A DNA stretch of 64,000 nt from Arthrobacter sp. ISL-5 (GCF_018613835.1 NZ_JAGGPM010000004.1:124001-188000), one strand, 5' to 3'. Positions 18,008 to 29,914 are shown, counted from the first letter of the stretch. Numbers and translations are program-made. The notes: generated by a model not told the origin, from the letters alone.

Positions 18008-18880
18008 TTACTTTGTTTCGTTCAGGTTCGGGTTGCGGTCGTACTCTTCGCCGAGCAGTCCCGTGTTGCCGTCCTGGCGCAGCTGGGTCAGGTGAGCCTG
18101 GAATTCGGACTCGGACACCACCTTCACGCGGAACAGCATCTCGGAGTGGTATTCACCGCAGAGTTCGGCGCACTTGCCGTCGTAGGTTCCCTCTTTGGTG
18201 GGCGTGAACCGGATGTAGTTGGTCTTGCCCGGGATCATGTCCCGCTTCTGCAGGAATGCAGGGACCCAGAAGGAGTGGATGACGTCGCGGGAGTTCAGCT
18301 CAAGGTCAACGGACTTGTTGACGGGCAGGTAAAGCGTGGGCAGCTTTTCCTTGTCCACTTCCTTGCCGGTCAGGTGCGCCTGGACACCGGCTTCGTGGAC
18401 GTCCCCGGTAACGACGTCGCCCTGCTTGTAGTTGAAGTCCCAGGCCCACTGCTTGCCGCGGACATCAACAACGACGTCGGCGGGCTTGGAGCGGTCATCG
18501 ATGGCCTGCTGGTCACGGTCGGTGAAGTAGAAGAACACCAGCACCATGAAGAGCGGGATGGTCAGGTAGAAGACCTCGAGGGGAAGGTTGAAACTGGTCT
18601 GCCGCGGGAAGCCCACGGTGCCTTTGCGGCGCCGGTAGGCGACCAGGCACCAGACGATGAGTCCCCAGGTGATGATGCCCACCACGAGGGCGGCAATCCA
18701 TGAGTTGACCCAGAGGTCCATGATGCGGTCAGTGTGATTGGTGGTGCCACGCTCGGTGGGCAGCCACCCCTTCGTTACCTCTGGCGAACATCCAGTCAAA
18801 ACCAACGCGCCGGCAATTGCCAAGCCAGAGATCGAAGTGATCGTTTTGCGTCGGCTGCCGGTTCGGTTCTGCGAACTCAC
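18008..18880 (-). CDS. ctaC: Cytochrome c oxidase subunit II
   Basis: A 290-residue lipoprotein subunit II. A signal peptide ends in the lipobox LTGC (Cys31), followed by two membrane helices ([37 protein letters not shown]) and a CuA cupredoxin domain. CuA ligands are visible at His202 (IHSFWVP) and in [12 protein letters not shown] (Cys237, Cys241, His245, Met248). It accepts electrons from QcrC within the supercomplex. First gene of the ctaC-ctaD-ctaF operon. Confidence 0.96.
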   Translation of the reverse strand: MSSQNRTGSRRKTITSISGLAIAGALVLTGCSPEVTKGWLPTERGTTNHTDRIMDLWVNSWIAALVVGIITWGLIVWCLVAYRRRKGTVGFPRQTSFNLPLEVFYLTIPLFMVLVFFYFTDRDQQAIDDRSKPADVVVDVRGKQWAWDFNYKQGDVVTGDVHEAGVQAHLTGKEVDKEKLPTLYLPVNKSVDLELNSRDVIHSFWVPAFLQKRDMIPGKTNYIRFTPTKEGTYDGKCAELCGEYHSEMLFRVKVVSESEFQAHLTQLRQDGNTGLLGEEYDRNPNLNETK

Positions 18881-19005
18881 AGACGGCCCTTCCTACTTGT
18901 TGCTGTTGCCAGGGCGGCAAAAAGCCTCCCGGGCACACTAAAAGTTTTACTACTCGGTGTAGAGCTTACCGCCCCCCGCGGGATTTCGCCCACATGTCTG
19001 ACCAG

Positions 19006-19039
19006 TGTGGCGGCGCCGGTTGTCACCGACGCCGCCACA
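19006..19039 (-). terminator. Hairpin downstream of erpA
   Basis: A 15-bp stem (TGTGGCGGCGCCGGT against ACCGACGCCGCCACA, one G-U type pair) with a 4-nt loop lies 28 nt past the erpA stop and upstream of ctaC. It has no clear T-run on the minus strand, so it is a probable but atypical terminator. Confidence 0.5.
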
Positions 19040-19066
19040 ACGGTCTGGAAAGGGCAAAAGTGCCCG

Positions 19067-19456
19067 TTAGTGGAAGGAATCTCCACAGGCGCACGATCCG
19101 CCGGCATTGGGATTGTCGATGGTGAAGCCCTGCTTGGAGATGGTGTCCTCAAAGTCAATGCTGGCGCCGCTGAGGTAGGGCACGCTCATCTTGTCGACGA
19201 CGACCTCGACACCGTCATAGTCGCGAACAGCGTCTCCCTCAAGGAGGCGCTCGTCGAAGTAAAGCTGGTAAATCAGGCCGGAGCATCCGCCCGGCTGTAC
19301 GGCAACGCGGAGACGGAGGTCTGTGCGGCCTTCCTGCTCAAGGAGGCTGCGGACCTTGCCTGCTGCAACGTCGGTCAGCTGAACCTCGTGGCTCGCCAGT
19401 TCGTCACTGGCCGTGCCGGTGGGTTCGGTGCTGTTTTCATTGGTCGTAGTGCTCAT
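19067..19456 (-). CDS. erpA: A-type iron-sulfur cluster insertion protein
   Basis: A 129-residue HesB/IscA/ErpA family carrier. An acidic N-terminal tail precedes VQLTDVAAGKVRSLLEQEG. The three cluster cysteines are visible in QPGGCSGLIYQLYFDE and in the C-terminal GGSCACGDSFH (CxC). It delivers [Fe-S] clusters to apo-proteins; Rieske and other respiratory proteins nearby are plausible clients. ATG 19456 is chosen because GAAGG sits upstream and the longer frame has no family support. Confidence 0.9.
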   Translation of the reverse strand: MSTTTNENSTEPTGTASDELASHEVQLTDVAAGKVRSLLEQEGRTDLRLRVAVQPGGCSGLIYQLYFDERLLEGDAVRDYDGVEVVVDKMSVPYLSGASIDFEDTISKQGFTIDNPNAGGSCACGDSFH

Positions 19457-19671
19457 TGGCCTACCTTCTAACGACGGTCCTGGCGGCCCCGCTTGCACGG
19501 TGCCTGCCCCTACGGAAACGGTATGGGCTATAGCTACATGCTACGTCGATCACGCGTGTAGCTCTAACTAAAGACGTAACCGAGGCCTTCCCGGACTTGT
19601 TCCCGGGACGGCCATGCCACCCGCCCGGGGACTGCCGCAGCTCCGCGGTTTCGCCGCCGGGACCGGATCCG

Positions 19672-21102
19672 TCAGCGCGGGTCCTCGATATTGAGGCGGG
19701 CCAGCAGGAGCGCTTCGGCAAGGACCGCGTTCCGGAAGTCCTCAAGGTGCAGGGATTCGTTGGCGGAGTGCGCCCGCGAATCCGGGTCCTCAACACCCGT
19801 CACGAGGATCTGGACAGCCGGATACAGGTCTGTCAGGTCCGAGATGAACGGGATGGAACCGCCGATGCCCATTTCCACGGCCGGCACTCCCCAGGCTTCC
19901 CCGAGTGCCCAGAGCGCGAATCCCGCGGCAGCGGAGCTGGTGTCCGTCTGGAACGCGTTGCCGCTCTCCCCCGGCGTGAACACCACTTTCGCTCCGAACG
20001 GCGCGTTGCGCTCGACATGCCTGCGGACGGCCTCCATGGCCTCGGACGGGACCTGGCCGGGGGCCAGGCGCAGGCTGAACTTGGCCCGGGCCCTGGGAAG
20101 GAGCGTGTTGGAGGCGACGTCCACGGCCGGCGCGTCGAATCCGATGATGGACAGCGCCGGCTTGGTCCACAGGCGGGACGCAATGGTTCCGCTCCCGGCC
20201 AGCTGCACGCCGTCGAGCACCGACGCGTCGGCACGGTACTCCGCTTCGGTGAGGTCGACTTCAACGTCGTCCCGGCTGACCAGCCCGGCCACCGCCACGT
20301 TGCCCTCCGCATCGTGCAATGTGGCGATAAGCCGTGACAACAGCGTGGGCGCATCCAGCACGGGTCCGCCGAACATTCCGGAGTGCACGGCGTGGTCCAG
20401 GACCTGCACCTCGACGGTTCCGTCGATCAGCCCGCGGAGGCTGGTGGTCAGCGCCGGAACTCCCACCTTCCAGTTGCTGGAGTCAGCCACCACAATGACG
20501 TCTGCACGGAGCAGCTCGCGGTGGGTTTCGAGGAACGTACGGAATGTCGGCGAGCCGGCTTCTTCCTCTCCCTCGAAGAACAGGGTGACGCCGAGCCCGA
20601 ATTCGTCGCCGAGCACCTGCGTCACTGCCCCGTAAGCAGCGATGTGGGCCATGATTCCGGCTTTGTCGTCCGCGGCGCCGCGGCCGTACAGCCGGCCGTC
20701 ACGTTCGACGGCGGTAAAGGGCTCGGAATCCCACAGCGCCTGATCCCCCGGCGGCTGGACATCATGATGGGCATACAGCAGGATGGTCGGCTTGCCTTCC
20801 GCAGCTTCCCTGCGCGCAACAACGGCCGGTCCCCCGGGTGTGCCGTCTTCCTTATCGCACCGAAGGATACGGACGTCGGCAATGCCCGCGTTCCGGACGA
20901 GGGCGGCGACAGCCTCAGCGCTGCGGTCCAGCGGCGCGGGATCGAAACTCGGCCACGCTATGCCTGGAATACTGACCAGGTCCTTCAGCTGGGCAACCGT
21001 GGAATCAAAGGCTGCACTTACGGCGCTCCGCAGGGCGCGGGTGTCGACGCCGTCCACAGAGCCACCGATCTCTTGCGGGGTCGCCGCTGGTGATGAAGTC
21101 AT
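19672..21102 (-). CDS. M20 family dipeptidase / metallopeptidase
   Basis: A 476-residue M20A-type dizinc peptidase (dipeptidase PepV/CNDP-like). Visible are the metal-binding YAHHDVQPPG (about residue 110), the GRGAADDKAGIMAHIAAY bridging Asp segment, the catalytic Glu-Glu in FFEGEEEAGSP, VVADSSNWKVGVPAL, and the dimerisation or lid domain in the middle. It acts in the cytoplasm on small peptides; exact specificity unknown. ATG 21102 is chosen because the conserved protein begins nearby and a TAGTGT hexamer about 10 nt upstream could be a -10 box. Confidence 0.88.
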   Translation of the reverse strand: MTSSPAATPQEIGGSVDGVDTRALRSAVSAAFDSTVAQLKDLVSIPGIAWPSFDPAPLDRSAEAVAALVRNAGIADVRILRCDKEDGTPGGPAVVARREAAEGKPTILLYAHHDVQPPGDQALWDSEPFTAVERDGRLYGRGAADDKAGIMAHIAAYGAVTQVLGDEFGLGVTLFFEGEEEAGSPTFRTFLETHRELLRADVIVVADSSNWKVGVPALTTSLRGLIDGTVEVQVLDHAVHSGMFGGPVLDAPTLLSRLIATLHDAEGNVAVAGLVSRDDVEVDLTEAEYRADASVLDGVQLAGSGTIASRLWTKPALSIIGFDAPAVDVASNTLLPRARAKFSLRLAPGQVPSEAMEAVRRHVERNAPFGAKVVFTPGESGNAFQTDTSSAAAGFALWALGEAWGVPAVEMGIGGSIPFISDLTDLYPAVQILVTGVEDPDSRAHSANESLHLEDFRNAVLAEALLLARLNIEDPR

Positions 21103-21245
21103 GGCCCAAACACTACCTGTGTCACACACCACAACAAACAGCGGTTCCGGGCCGTGTGGCCGGGCCGACCGGCGCGGGTCCGAAGCATGTGCCGCCTGCC
21201 CGCCGGCATGACGGGCGGCCGCGTCCTGCAAGGTATTCTGTTGTC

Positions 21246-21845
21246 GTGTTCGGACGTAAAAAGGAAGCGCCAGCGGCGCACGACGTAGTAGACCAGCAGG
21301 CTGCCCAGGCAGCGGCCCAGAGTGAAGCTTTGGGCAAGGGCGCACCCACGCCCAAGCGCAAGGCCCAGGAGGCCGCCCGCAAACGCCCCCTGGTGCCGGA
21401 GGACCGCAAGGCCTCCAAGGCGGCGGAGCGTGCTGCCATCGCGGACCAGCGCCTCAAGATGCGCCAGGCCATGGATACGGGCGACGAGAAGTTCCTGCCG
21501 ATCCGTGACAAGGGGCCCCAGAAGCGCTTTGCCCGCGACTATGTGGACGCCCGCTTCAGCCTGGGCGAGTACCTCATGTTCGGCGCCCTGGTCTTCGTGA
21601 TCGTCTCGCTGGTGGTCCCGTCCACGAGTGAGATGATGATCTACGTCCTCGGCGGATTCTGGGTCATGTTCCTGGCAGTCTTCGTGGACGTGTTCATCCT
21701 CTCGCGCAAGCTCCGCAAGCGGCTCACCCAAAAGTTCGGCGAGGTGGAGCGCGGCACCGTCTGGTACGGCTCGATGCGCTCCCTCCAGTTCCGGAAGCTC
21801 CGCCTGCCCAAGCCCCAGGTCCAGCGCGGGCAGTACCCGTCCTAA
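21246..21845 (+). CDS. DUF3043 family membrane protein
   Basis: A 199-residue actinobacterial protein. The highly charged N-terminal half (FGRKKEAPAAHDVVDQ, KRKAQEAARKRPLVPEDRKASK) is followed by the DUF3043 core FLPIRDKGPQKRFARDYVDARFS and two membrane helices (YLMFGALVFVIVSLVVP, MIYVLGGFWVMFLAVFVDVFIL). Function unknown. GTG 21246 has a TATTCT box only about 7 nt upstream, so the transcript is probably leaderless. A strong terminator follows at 21903. Confidence 0.88.
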   Translation: MFGRKKEAPAAHDVVDQQAAQAAAQSEALGKGAPTPKRKAQEAARKRPLVPEDRKASKAAERAAIADQRLKMRQAMDTGDEKFLPIRDKGPQKRFARDYVDARFSLGEYLMFGALVFVIVSLVVPSTSEMMIYVLGGFWVMFLAVFVDVFILSRKLRKRLTQKFGEVERGTVWYGSMRSLQFRKLRLPKPQVQRGQYPS

Positions 21846-21902
21846 TCACCCCTTTCCTCCAGGCTGACCCTTTCTAAGGGCCGGTCCCGGACCCTCCAGA
21901 GT

Positions 21903-21941
21903 GCAGCAGCCCCCGGCGGTAGTACCGCCGGGGGCTGCTGC
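21903..21941. terminator. Terminator between DUF3043 gene and pyrD
   Basis: A perfect 18-bp stem (GCAGCAGCCCCCGGCGGT, arms 21903-21920 and 21924-21941) with an AGT loop between the convergent DUF3043 gene and pyrD. There is no T-run, but it is very stable. Confidence 0.65.
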
Positions 21942-21987
21942 GTTCAGGGCTGCTGCACGTTCAGGGCGGCTGCACTTCAGGGCAGGG

Positions 21988-23061
21988 CTAGGCGCCGCGG
22001 CGGCTCTTCGCCAGCTGCCTATTGATGCGGGCTGCCCAAAAGGGCCCCTCGTAGAGGAACGCGGTGTATCCCTGGACCAGGGTGGCGCCGGCGTCCAGCC
22101 TGTCCTGGACATCCTCGAACGTCTCCACTCCGCCCACGGAGATCAGGACAAGCTTGCCCCCGGTTGCCGCCTTCAGCCGGCGCAGGACCTCCAGGGAGCG
22201 GCCCTTCAAGGGCGCGCCGGACAGCCCGCCCGCACCGCAGCCCTCGACCTTTTCCGCGGAGGACGAGAGCCCGGCACGTCCGATGGTCGTATTAGTGGCG
22301 ATGATGCCGTCCAGGTCAAGATCCAGCGCAAGGCGGGCAACGTCGTCGATGTCTTCATCGCTCAAGTCCGGCGCAATCTTGACCAGCAGCGGAACGTGGC
22401 GTCCCGCCGACTTGTCGGCCTCCTCCCCCACGGCCTTCAGCAGCGGCCGCAGCGTCTCCACATTCTGCAGAAGCCGAAGCCCCGGCGTGTTCGGAGAACT
22501 GACGTTCACCACGAGGTAGTCGGCAGCCGGTGCCAGGCTGCGCGCACTGATGAGGTAGTCCTCCACAGCGTCGTCGAGCTCCACAACCTTGCTCTTGCCG
22601 ATGTTCACGCCGATCACAGGACGGACCTTGGGGTGCCGGCGCTGAAGCGCAGCACGGGCGGACTTGAGCCGGGGCGCTACTGCGGCGGCGCCGTCGTTGT
22701 TGAATCCCATCCGGTTGATGACTGCACGGTCCTCGATGAGCCGGAACAGCCGCGGCTTCTCGTTACCCGGCTGCGCGCGGCCAGTAATGGTTCCGACCTC
22801 GACGTGGCCAAATCCAAGTTCTGTCAGCGCCTCGATGCCGTGGCCCTCTTTGTCGAAGCCCGCCGCCAGTCCGAACGGCGACGGAAAGGTCATGCCGAGT
22901 GCACTGGTCTGCAGCGACGCCGGCGGGGCGGTAAACCGTTCCAGCAGGCGGCCTGCGCCTGTGGTGTGGGCGAGCCGGATGCCCTTGAACCCGATTTTGT
23001 GGGCGCGTTCCGCGTCCATCCATGAAAAGGCCAGCCTGAAGAAAGTGGGATATACGCGCAT
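21988..23061 (-). CDS. pyrD: Quinone-dependent dihydroorotate dehydrogenase
   Basis: A 357-residue class 2 enzyme that oxidises dihydroorotate to orotate in pyrimidine synthesis, passing electrons to (mena)quinone at the membrane. The N-terminal amphipathic helix typical of class 2 is present (MRVYPTFFRLAFSWMDAERAHK), then FPSPFGLAAGFDKEGHGIEAL, the NRMGFNNDGAAAVAPRL and VNVSSPNTPGLRLLQ segments with the catalytic serine, and the FMN-phosphate site GGVETFEDV. ATG 23061 is chosen because the family begins there. Confidence 0.95.
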   Translation of the reverse strand: MRVYPTFFRLAFSWMDAERAHKIGFKGIRLAHTTGAGRLLERFTAPPASLQTSALGMTFPSPFGLAAGFDKEGHGIEALTELGFGHVEVGTITGRAQPGNEKPRLFRLIEDRAVINRMGFNNDGAAAVAPRLKSARAALQRRHPKVRPVIGVNIGKSKVVELDDAVEDYLISARSLAPAADYLVVNVSSPNTPGLRLLQNVETLRPLLKAVGEEADKSAGRHVPLLVKIAPDLSDEDIDDVARLALDLDLDGIIATNTTIGRAGLSSSAEKVEGCGAGGLSGAPLKGRSLEVLRRLKAATGGKLVLISVGGVETFEDVQDRLDAGATLVQGYTAFLYEGPFWAARINRQLAKSRRGA

Positions 23062-23192
23062 GCCTCTAGTTTTCCGCCTCAGGCGATGCAGACCAAACCC
23101 GGGCCGACACAAGCGCCCGGCTACACAGCACAACGATGTTCGCTGCCCGTGCCCCATGCCATGGAGGGGCGGCGAAAGTCTAGGCTGGTGCC

Positions 23193-24197
23193 ATGGAGTG
23201 GCGGAGTGACATCCTTGGCGCGGACTTCGAGTCCTGCGCCTTCGATGCCACGGGCAGTGACGGTGTCACGCGCACCGCGACGCTCGTCCGTTTCGTTCCG
23301 CGCAAAGACCGTGCCCCCTCCGGGCGGGCCGGCCGGCGCCGTGCCGTGATGTTCCTGCACGGTTGGAGCGACTACTTCTTCAACACTGAGCTGGCACGCT
23401 TCTGGGACGGGCAGGGCTTTGAATTCTTTGCCCTGGACATGCATAACCACGGGCGCAGCCTTCAGCCCGATACCCACGGCGGCTATGTTGCAGACCTGGG
23501 CAACTACGACGCTGAAATCGGCACCGCAATCGAAATGATCTCCGCGACCGGCCCGCAAGCACCGCTGTCCCTTGCCCTGATGGGCCACTCCACCGGAGGC
23601 CTGGTGGCGGCCCTGTGGGTGAGCCGGCATCCCGGGGTCGTCTCCCAGCTGGTGCTGAACAGCCCGTGGCTGGAAATGCACGGCAGTTCGCTGGTCCGCC
23701 GTGCCGCCTGGGCCATGGTGGAGCCGCTTGCCCGCCTGCGGCCCGAGGCTGTGCTGAGGCTGCCGGAGCGGGGCTTCTACTGGCGGAGCATCAGCAGCTC
23801 GGCCGAGGGCGAATGGAGCCTGGACGACAACTACCGGCCGCCCATGGCGTTTCCGGTCCGGGCCGCCTGGCTCAGCGCGGTCCTTGCGGGCCACGCCAAG
23901 GTGGCGCGGGGCCTCGGCATCGACATCCCCATTCTGGTCTTGATTTCGGGGGCTAGCGAGAACGGCATGGTCTGGACCGAGGCGATGCGCAGCACCGATG
24001 CCGTGCTGGACGTCAACGTCATTGCCACACGGTCCCTGTCCCTGGGCCGGAGTGTGTCCGTGGAGCGCATTGACGGCGCCCTCCATGATGTGTTCCTGTC
24101 CCGCGCCGAGGTCCGGGCAGACGCCTACCGCCGGCTGGCCAGGTGGATCCACGGGTTCGCGGCCGGCGACGGGCCTGTCGCTGGGGAGCTCCCGTGA
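23193..24197 (+). CDS. Alpha/beta hydrolase (monoacylglycerol lipase-like)
   Basis: A 334-residue hydrolase of the serine aminopeptidase S33 / lysophospholipase group. The oxyanion segment VMFLHGWSDYFFN is followed by ALDMHNHGRS, the nucleophile elbow GHSTGG (Ser133), VLNSPWLEM, an acid-bearing strand (ILVLISGASENGMVW) and a catalytic His in IDGALHDVFLSRAEVR. Likely an esterase or lipase; no signal peptide. A TAGGCT box lies about 8 nt before ATG 23193, suggesting a leaderless message. It is convergent with uppS. Confidence 0.85.
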   Translation: MEWRSDILGADFESCAFDATGSDGVTRTATLVRFVPRKDRAPSGRAGRRRAVMFLHGWSDYFFNTELARFWDGQGFEFFALDMHNHGRSLQPDTHGGYVADLGNYDAEIGTAIEMISATGPQAPLSLALMGHSTGGLVAALWVSRHPGVVSQLVLNSPWLEMHGSSLVRRAAWAMVEPLARLRPEAVLRLPERGFYWRSISSSAEGEWSLDDNYRPPMAFPVRAAWLSAVLAGHAKVARGLGIDIPILVLISGASENGMVWTEAMRSTDAVLDVNVIATRSLSLGRSVSVERIDGALHDVFLSRAEVRADAYRRLARWIHGFAAGDGPVAGELP

Positions 24198-24222
24198 CGG
24201 AGCCTGCGGAACGAAGGGACCC

Positions 24223-25065
24223 CTACCCGGACTGCGTGGCGTCCACGGGTTTCGGCGCCGCGTCCACCGCGCCGCCGTAGCGACGGTCCCGCTGGGCGTA
24301 TTCGAGCACGGCATCCCAGAGGGTGCGGCGGTCGACGTCGGGCCACAGGGTGTCCATGAAAACGAACTCGGCGTATGCCGACTGCCACAGCATGAAGTTG
24401 GAAAGGCGCTGTTCGCCTGAACTGCGCAGGAAGAGGTCGACGTCGGGAAGATCGGGTTCGTCGAGGTACTTCTGGATGGTTTTCTCCGTGATTGCGCCGG
24501 GCTTGAGCCGGCCGGCGGCCACCTCCTGCGCAATGGCGGACACCGCGTCCGCTATTTCCGCACGGCCGCCGTAATTAACACACATGGTTAACGTGCACGT
24601 GCTATTTCCGGCGGTGTACTCCTCCGCCTCCTCCAGCTCACGGATGACTGAGCCCCACAGCTTCGGCCGGCGCCCCGACCACCGGATCCGGACGCCCCAC
24701 TCATCCAATTGGTTGCGCTGCCGCCGCAGCACATCCTTGTTAAATCCCATCAGGAAGCGGACTTCCTCGGGAGAGCGCCGCCAGTTCTCCGTCGAAAATG
24801 CATAGACCGTGACGTACTTGATGCCCAGCTCTATGGCTCCGGCGACGACGTCCAGTAGAGCCGGCTCTCCGGCCTTGTGCCCCTCGATTCGGGGCAGTCC
24901 GCGCTGGTTGGCCCAGCGGCCGTTTCCGTCCATAACGATGGCCACGTGCTGCGGCACGAACTCAGCCGGGATGGAGGGCGGGAGGGCTCCCGAAGAATGG
25001 GGGTAGGGTTGCACCACCGGATCGGTCCGGCGCCGTGCGGGGCTGGTCTTCTTTCCCAAGGACAC
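24223..25065 (-). CDS. uppS: Isoprenyl (undecaprenyl/decaprenyl) diphosphate synthase
   Basis: A 280-residue cis-prenyltransferase that makes the lipid carrier for peptidoglycan synthesis. The signature [20 protein letters not shown] contains the catalytic Asp, followed by [26 protein letters not shown] and [23 protein letters not shown] (the usual GGxxRLSNF appears here as GEQRLSNF). A Pro-rich N-terminal extension of about 35 residues is typical of actinobacteria. It starts 2 nt after the recO stop, so the two form an operon. Confidence 0.95.
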   Translation of the reverse strand: MSLGKKTSPARRRTDPVVQPYPHSSGALPPSIPAEFVPQHVAIVMDGNGRWANQRGLPRIEGHKAGEPALLDVVAGAIELGIKYVTVYAFSTENWRRSPEEVRFLMGFNKDVLRRQRNQLDEWGVRIRWSGRRPKLWGSVIRELEEAEEYTAGNSTCTLTMCVNYGGRAEIADAVSAIAQEVAAGRLKPGAITEKTIQKYLDEPDLPDVDLFLRSSGEQRLSNFMLWQSAYAEFVFMDTLWPDVDRRTLWDAVLEYAQRDRRYGGAVDAAPKPVDATQSG

Positions 25066-25067
25066 TG

Positions 25068-25835
25068 TTAGGTACGCTCCACATGTTTGAGGGATTTCAG
25101 GACACGCTCAAGATGCCACTGCAGATAACTGGCCACCAGGCCCGCCGCTTCCCGCCGGTGGAGCGGAAGCGAGGAATCCGCCGTCGTCCAGTCGCCGGTG
25201 AGCAGCGCGCCCAGCAGTGTAACGGTCTCCGCGGCGGGGGCCGGCGAGCCCGGCGGCCGGCAGTCTCCGCAGACCATGCCGCCCAGGGGCGCGGAGAACG
25301 CCGTGTGCGGACCGGCCGCGCCGCACCGCGCGCAACCGGTGAAGCTGGGGGCCCAACCGCCGGTGGACAGGGCACGCAGCAGGTAGGAGTCCAGGATCAG
25401 CTCCGGAGTGTGGTCCCCCCGGCTCAGGGAGGCGAGGGCGCCGACGAGAAGGTTGTATTGCGCTGTTCCGGCTTCGCCGTCAACGTCGGTCAGCTTTTCG
25501 GCAGTCTCGGTCATGGCGGCGGCCACTGTGTACCTGCCGTAATCGGCGGCGATGTTCCCGCCGTACGCGCCCTTGGCCACAGCCTGCGTGACAATGTCCA
25601 GGGATTTTCCGGAGATGAGCTGCAGGTCCGCCACCATGAACGGCTCCAGGCGCGCACCGAAACGGCTGCTCGTGCGCCGGACGCCCTTGGCCACCGCCCT
25701 GACCTGACCGTGATGCTTGGTGAGCAAAGTGATGATGCGGTCGGCCTCGCCCAGCTTGTGGGTGCGCAGCACCACGGCGTCATCGCGGTAGGCGCGCGCT
25801 GCAAAAGACTGTTGGACCACGCTTAATCTTCCCAC
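25068..25835 (-). CDS. recO: DNA repair protein RecO
   Basis: A 255-residue RecFOR pathway protein that helps load RecA on SSB-coated DNA. It has an N-terminal OB fold ([42 protein letters not shown]), a helical middle and a C-terminal zinc finger ([10 protein letters not shown] ... VCGDC). GTG 25835 is chosen because GGAGGACA precedes it closely; GTG 25820 is an alternative. Upstream of uppS in the same operon; the leuA 3' end is 74 nt away. Confidence 0.93.
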   Translation of the reverse strand: MGRLSVVQQSFAARAYRDDAVVLRTHKLGEADRIITLLTKHHGQVRAVAKGVRRTSSRFGARLEPFMVADLQLISGKSLDIVTQAVAKGAYGGNIAADYGRYTVAAAMTETAEKLTDVDGEAGTAQYNLLVGALASLSRGDHTPELILDSYLLRALSTGGWAPSFTGCARCGAAGPHTAFSAPLGGMVCGDCRPPGSPAPAAETVTLLGALLTGDWTTADSSLPLHRREAAGLVASYLQWHLERVLKSLKHVERT

Positions 25836-25866
25836 TGTCCTCCGGAAAGTCCTGCTTTCCGGGTTT

Positions 25867-25902
25867 CAGGTGCGCCGCCGGACGGTGCCGGCGGCGCACC
25901 TG
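25867..25902 (-). terminator. Hairpin after leuA
   Basis: A perfect 15-bp stem (CAGGTGCGCCGCCGG, arms 25867-25881 and 25888-25902) lies directly after the leuA stop. No U-tract follows on the minus strand, so efficiency is uncertain; some read-through into recO is possible. Confidence 0.6.
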
Positions 25903-25909
25903 CCGAGGC

Positions 25910-27789
<1,880 letters not shown>

Positions 27790-27902
27790 TTCACAGTAAC
27801 ACGGGTGCGTAAGATGAAGGAGCAACACCTCCAGCAACGTCCACCATGCAGACGCTGCACCGGTGCCAGCGCCGGCGGCAGCCCGTCATCGAAGGAGCCT
27901 TT

Positions 27903-29855
27903 GTGCCAAATTCGGGGATCGCCCTGTCAAACATCGACCACGGCGTCAGGCCGCAGGATGACCTGTACCAGCATGTAAACGGGGCCTGGCTTAAGAGCAC
28001 CACGATTCCGGACGACCGCCCGTTGGAAGGAACCTTCACCGCGCTTCGCGACGGCGCGGAGCTGGCGGTCCGGGAAATCATCGAGGAAGCGGCCGGCAAG
28101 GGTGCCGATGCCAGCGGAATCGAGCGCAAGATCGGCGATCTCTACAACAGCTTCATGGACGAGGCCACCATCGAGGCCAAGGGAATGGACCCGATCCGCG
28201 GGCGGCTGGCCGAGGTCTTTGCCACGGCCACGGTCGGCGAGCTGCTGGCGCTGGCCGGGAGGCTGTTCCGCGCGGACGTGTCCGGCCTGTTCTACATTTA
28301 CCCTGCCCCGGACGCAGGCAACCCGGAGCGAGTGCTGCTCTACACCGGCCAGGGCGGGCTCGGGCTCCCGGACGAGTCCTATTACCGCGAAGAAAAATTC
28401 GCCCCGCTGGTGCAGTCGTACCGCGAGTACGTCGGCACCGTGTTCGGCATGGCCGGCGTCGCGGACCCGGAAGGTGCCGCTGCCCGCGTGGTGGCCCTGG
28501 AAACGGCACTCGCCTCGCACCACTGGGACAACGTCACGCTCCGGGATCCGCAGAAGACCTACAACCTGAAGTCCGCCGGCGAGGCCATTGAACTCTTTCC
28601 GCTGCTGGACACCTGGTTCGAGGCGGCTGACATCGATGCGGACAAACGGCAGGAGATCGTGGTCAGCACCCCCGACTTCTTCGCCGGCGCCGCTGCCCTG
28701 CTGGTCTCGGAGTCCCTGCCGGTCTGGCAGGAATGGCTGGCCCTGCGGGTCATCAATTCGGCCGCCCCGTATCTTTCCACCACCTTCGTGGACGCCAACT
28801 TCGCGTTCTACGGCACCACAATCAGCGGCACCCCGCGGAACAAGGACCGCTGGAAGCGGGGAGTCGCCGTCGTCGAAGCAGCCCTCGGCGAGGCCGTCGG
28901 CCAGATCTACGTGGCCCGGCACTTCCCGGAAGGCCACAAGGCCCGCATGCAGACCCTCGTCGGGAACCTGATCGAGGCGTACCGGGAAAGCATCACCGGC
29001 CTCGAGTGGATGGGCGAGGACACGAAAGCCGAGGCGCTCCGGAAACTGGGGGCGTTCCGTGCAAAGATCGGCTTCCCGGACGAGTGGATCGACTACTCGG
29101 CAGTGGTGGTGGACCCCGCGGACCTGCTGGGGAACGTCGAACGGGCCCACAACGCCGACGTCGACCGCCACCTTGACGAGGTGGGCAAACCCGTCGACCA
29201 CAACAAATGGCTCATGACGCCGCAGACGGTCAACGCGTACTACCACCCGATGCTCAACGAAATCGTCTTCCCGGCCGCCATCCTCCAGCCGCCGTTCTTC
29301 ACCGCGGACGCGGACGACGCCGTCAACTACGGCGGAATCGGAGCGGTCATCGGCCACGAAATCGGGCACGGCTTCGATGACCAGGGCTCGCAGTTCGACG
29401 GCACCGGCGAGCTCCGCAACTGGTGGACCGAGGACGACCGCAAGGCCTTCGAGGCGCTGACCGGCCGGCTCGTGGCCCAATTCGAAGTCCTTTCCCCGTA
29501 CGCGGCCCCGGGGCACACCGTCAACGGAAAACTCACCCTCGGGGAAAACATCGGTGACCTGGGCGGCCTCACCATCGCCCACAAGGCCTACCGGCTGAGC
29601 CTCAACGGGGAGGAACCGCCGGTGCTCGACGGCCTGACCGGCGAGCAGCGGTTCTTCGCCTCCTGGGCTGCCGGCTGGCGCCAGGTCATCCGCACGGAGG
29701 AGGCCATCCGGCGGCTCGCCACGGACCCCCACTCCCCCAACGAGTTCCGCACCAACGCGATCGCCCGGAACCTGGATTCCTTCCACACCGCCTTCGGCGT
29801 CGTGGAGCAGGACGGAATGTGGATGGCACCGGAGGAACGCGTCAGCATCTGGTGA
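27903..29855 (+). CDS. M13 family zinc metallopeptidase
   Basis: A 650-residue neprilysin/PepO-type endopeptidase. The zinc motif HEIGH (His485-Glu486-x-x-His489, in IGAVIGHEIGHGFDDQGSQFD), the third ligand in GENIGDLGG and the substrate-binding VNAYYHP are all present. There is no signal peptide or N-terminal membrane anchor, as in bacterial PepO, so it is likely cytoplasmic and cuts oligopeptides. GTG 27903 is chosen for its GAAGGAG RBS. It is divergent from leuA. Confidence 0.93.
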   Translation: MPNSGIALSNIDHGVRPQDDLYQHVNGAWLKSTTIPDDRPLEGTFTALRDGAELAVREIIEEAAGKGADASGIERKIGDLYNSFMDEATIEAKGMDPIRGRLAEVFATATVGELLALAGRLFRADVSGLFYIYPAPDAGNPERVLLYTGQGGLGLPDESYYREEKFAPLVQSYREYVGTVFGMAGVADPEGAAARVVALETALASHHWDNVTLRDPQKTYNLKSAGEAIELFPLLDTWFEAADIDADKRQEIVVSTPDFFAGAAALLVSESLPVWQEWLALRVINSAAPYLSTTFVDANFAFYGTTISGTPRNKDRWKRGVAVVEAALGEAVGQIYVARHFPEGHKARMQTLVGNLIEAYRESITGLEWMGEDTKAEALRKLGAFRAKIGFPDEWIDYSAVVVDPADLLGNVERAHNADVDRHLDEVGKPVDHNKWLMTPQTVNAYYHPMLNEIVFPAAILQPPFFTADADDAVNYGGIGAVIGHEIGHGFDDQGSQFDGTGELRNWWTEDDRKAFEALTGRLVAQFEVLSPYAAPGHTVNGKLTLGENIGDLGGLTIAHKAYRLSLNGEEPPVLDGLTGEQRFFASWAAGWRQVIRTEEAIRRLATDPHSPNEFRTNAIARNLDSFHTAFGVVEQDGMWMAPEERVSIW

Positions 29856-29869
29856 CGAGCATCTGGTGA
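29842..29869 (+). repeat. 14-bp tandem duplication across the M13 stop codon
   Basis: AGCATCTGGTGACG occurs twice in a row at about 29844-29869, duplicating the last two sense codons and TGA of the M13 peptidase gene. It looks like a recent slippage event with no effect on the protein. Confidence 0.6.
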
Positions 29870-29877
29870 CGACAGCG

Positions 29878-29914
29878 AAATGCCGGGCCAACCCGCGGGT
29901 TGGCCCGGCATTTT
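29878..29914. terminator. Bidirectional terminator
   Basis: An 18-bp stem (AAATGCCGGGCCAACCCG, arms 29878-29895 and 29896-29913, no separate loop bases) with A and T ends lies between the convergent M13 peptidase and LCP genes; TTTT follows at 29911-29914. Confidence 0.85.

Noticed and set aside
16360..18207. A 615-codon open frame opposite ctaD
   Set aside because: Shadow of ctaD/ctaC: low-complexity Glu/Arg/His/Gly composition caused by GC-rich third positions of the real genes; no RBS or domain.
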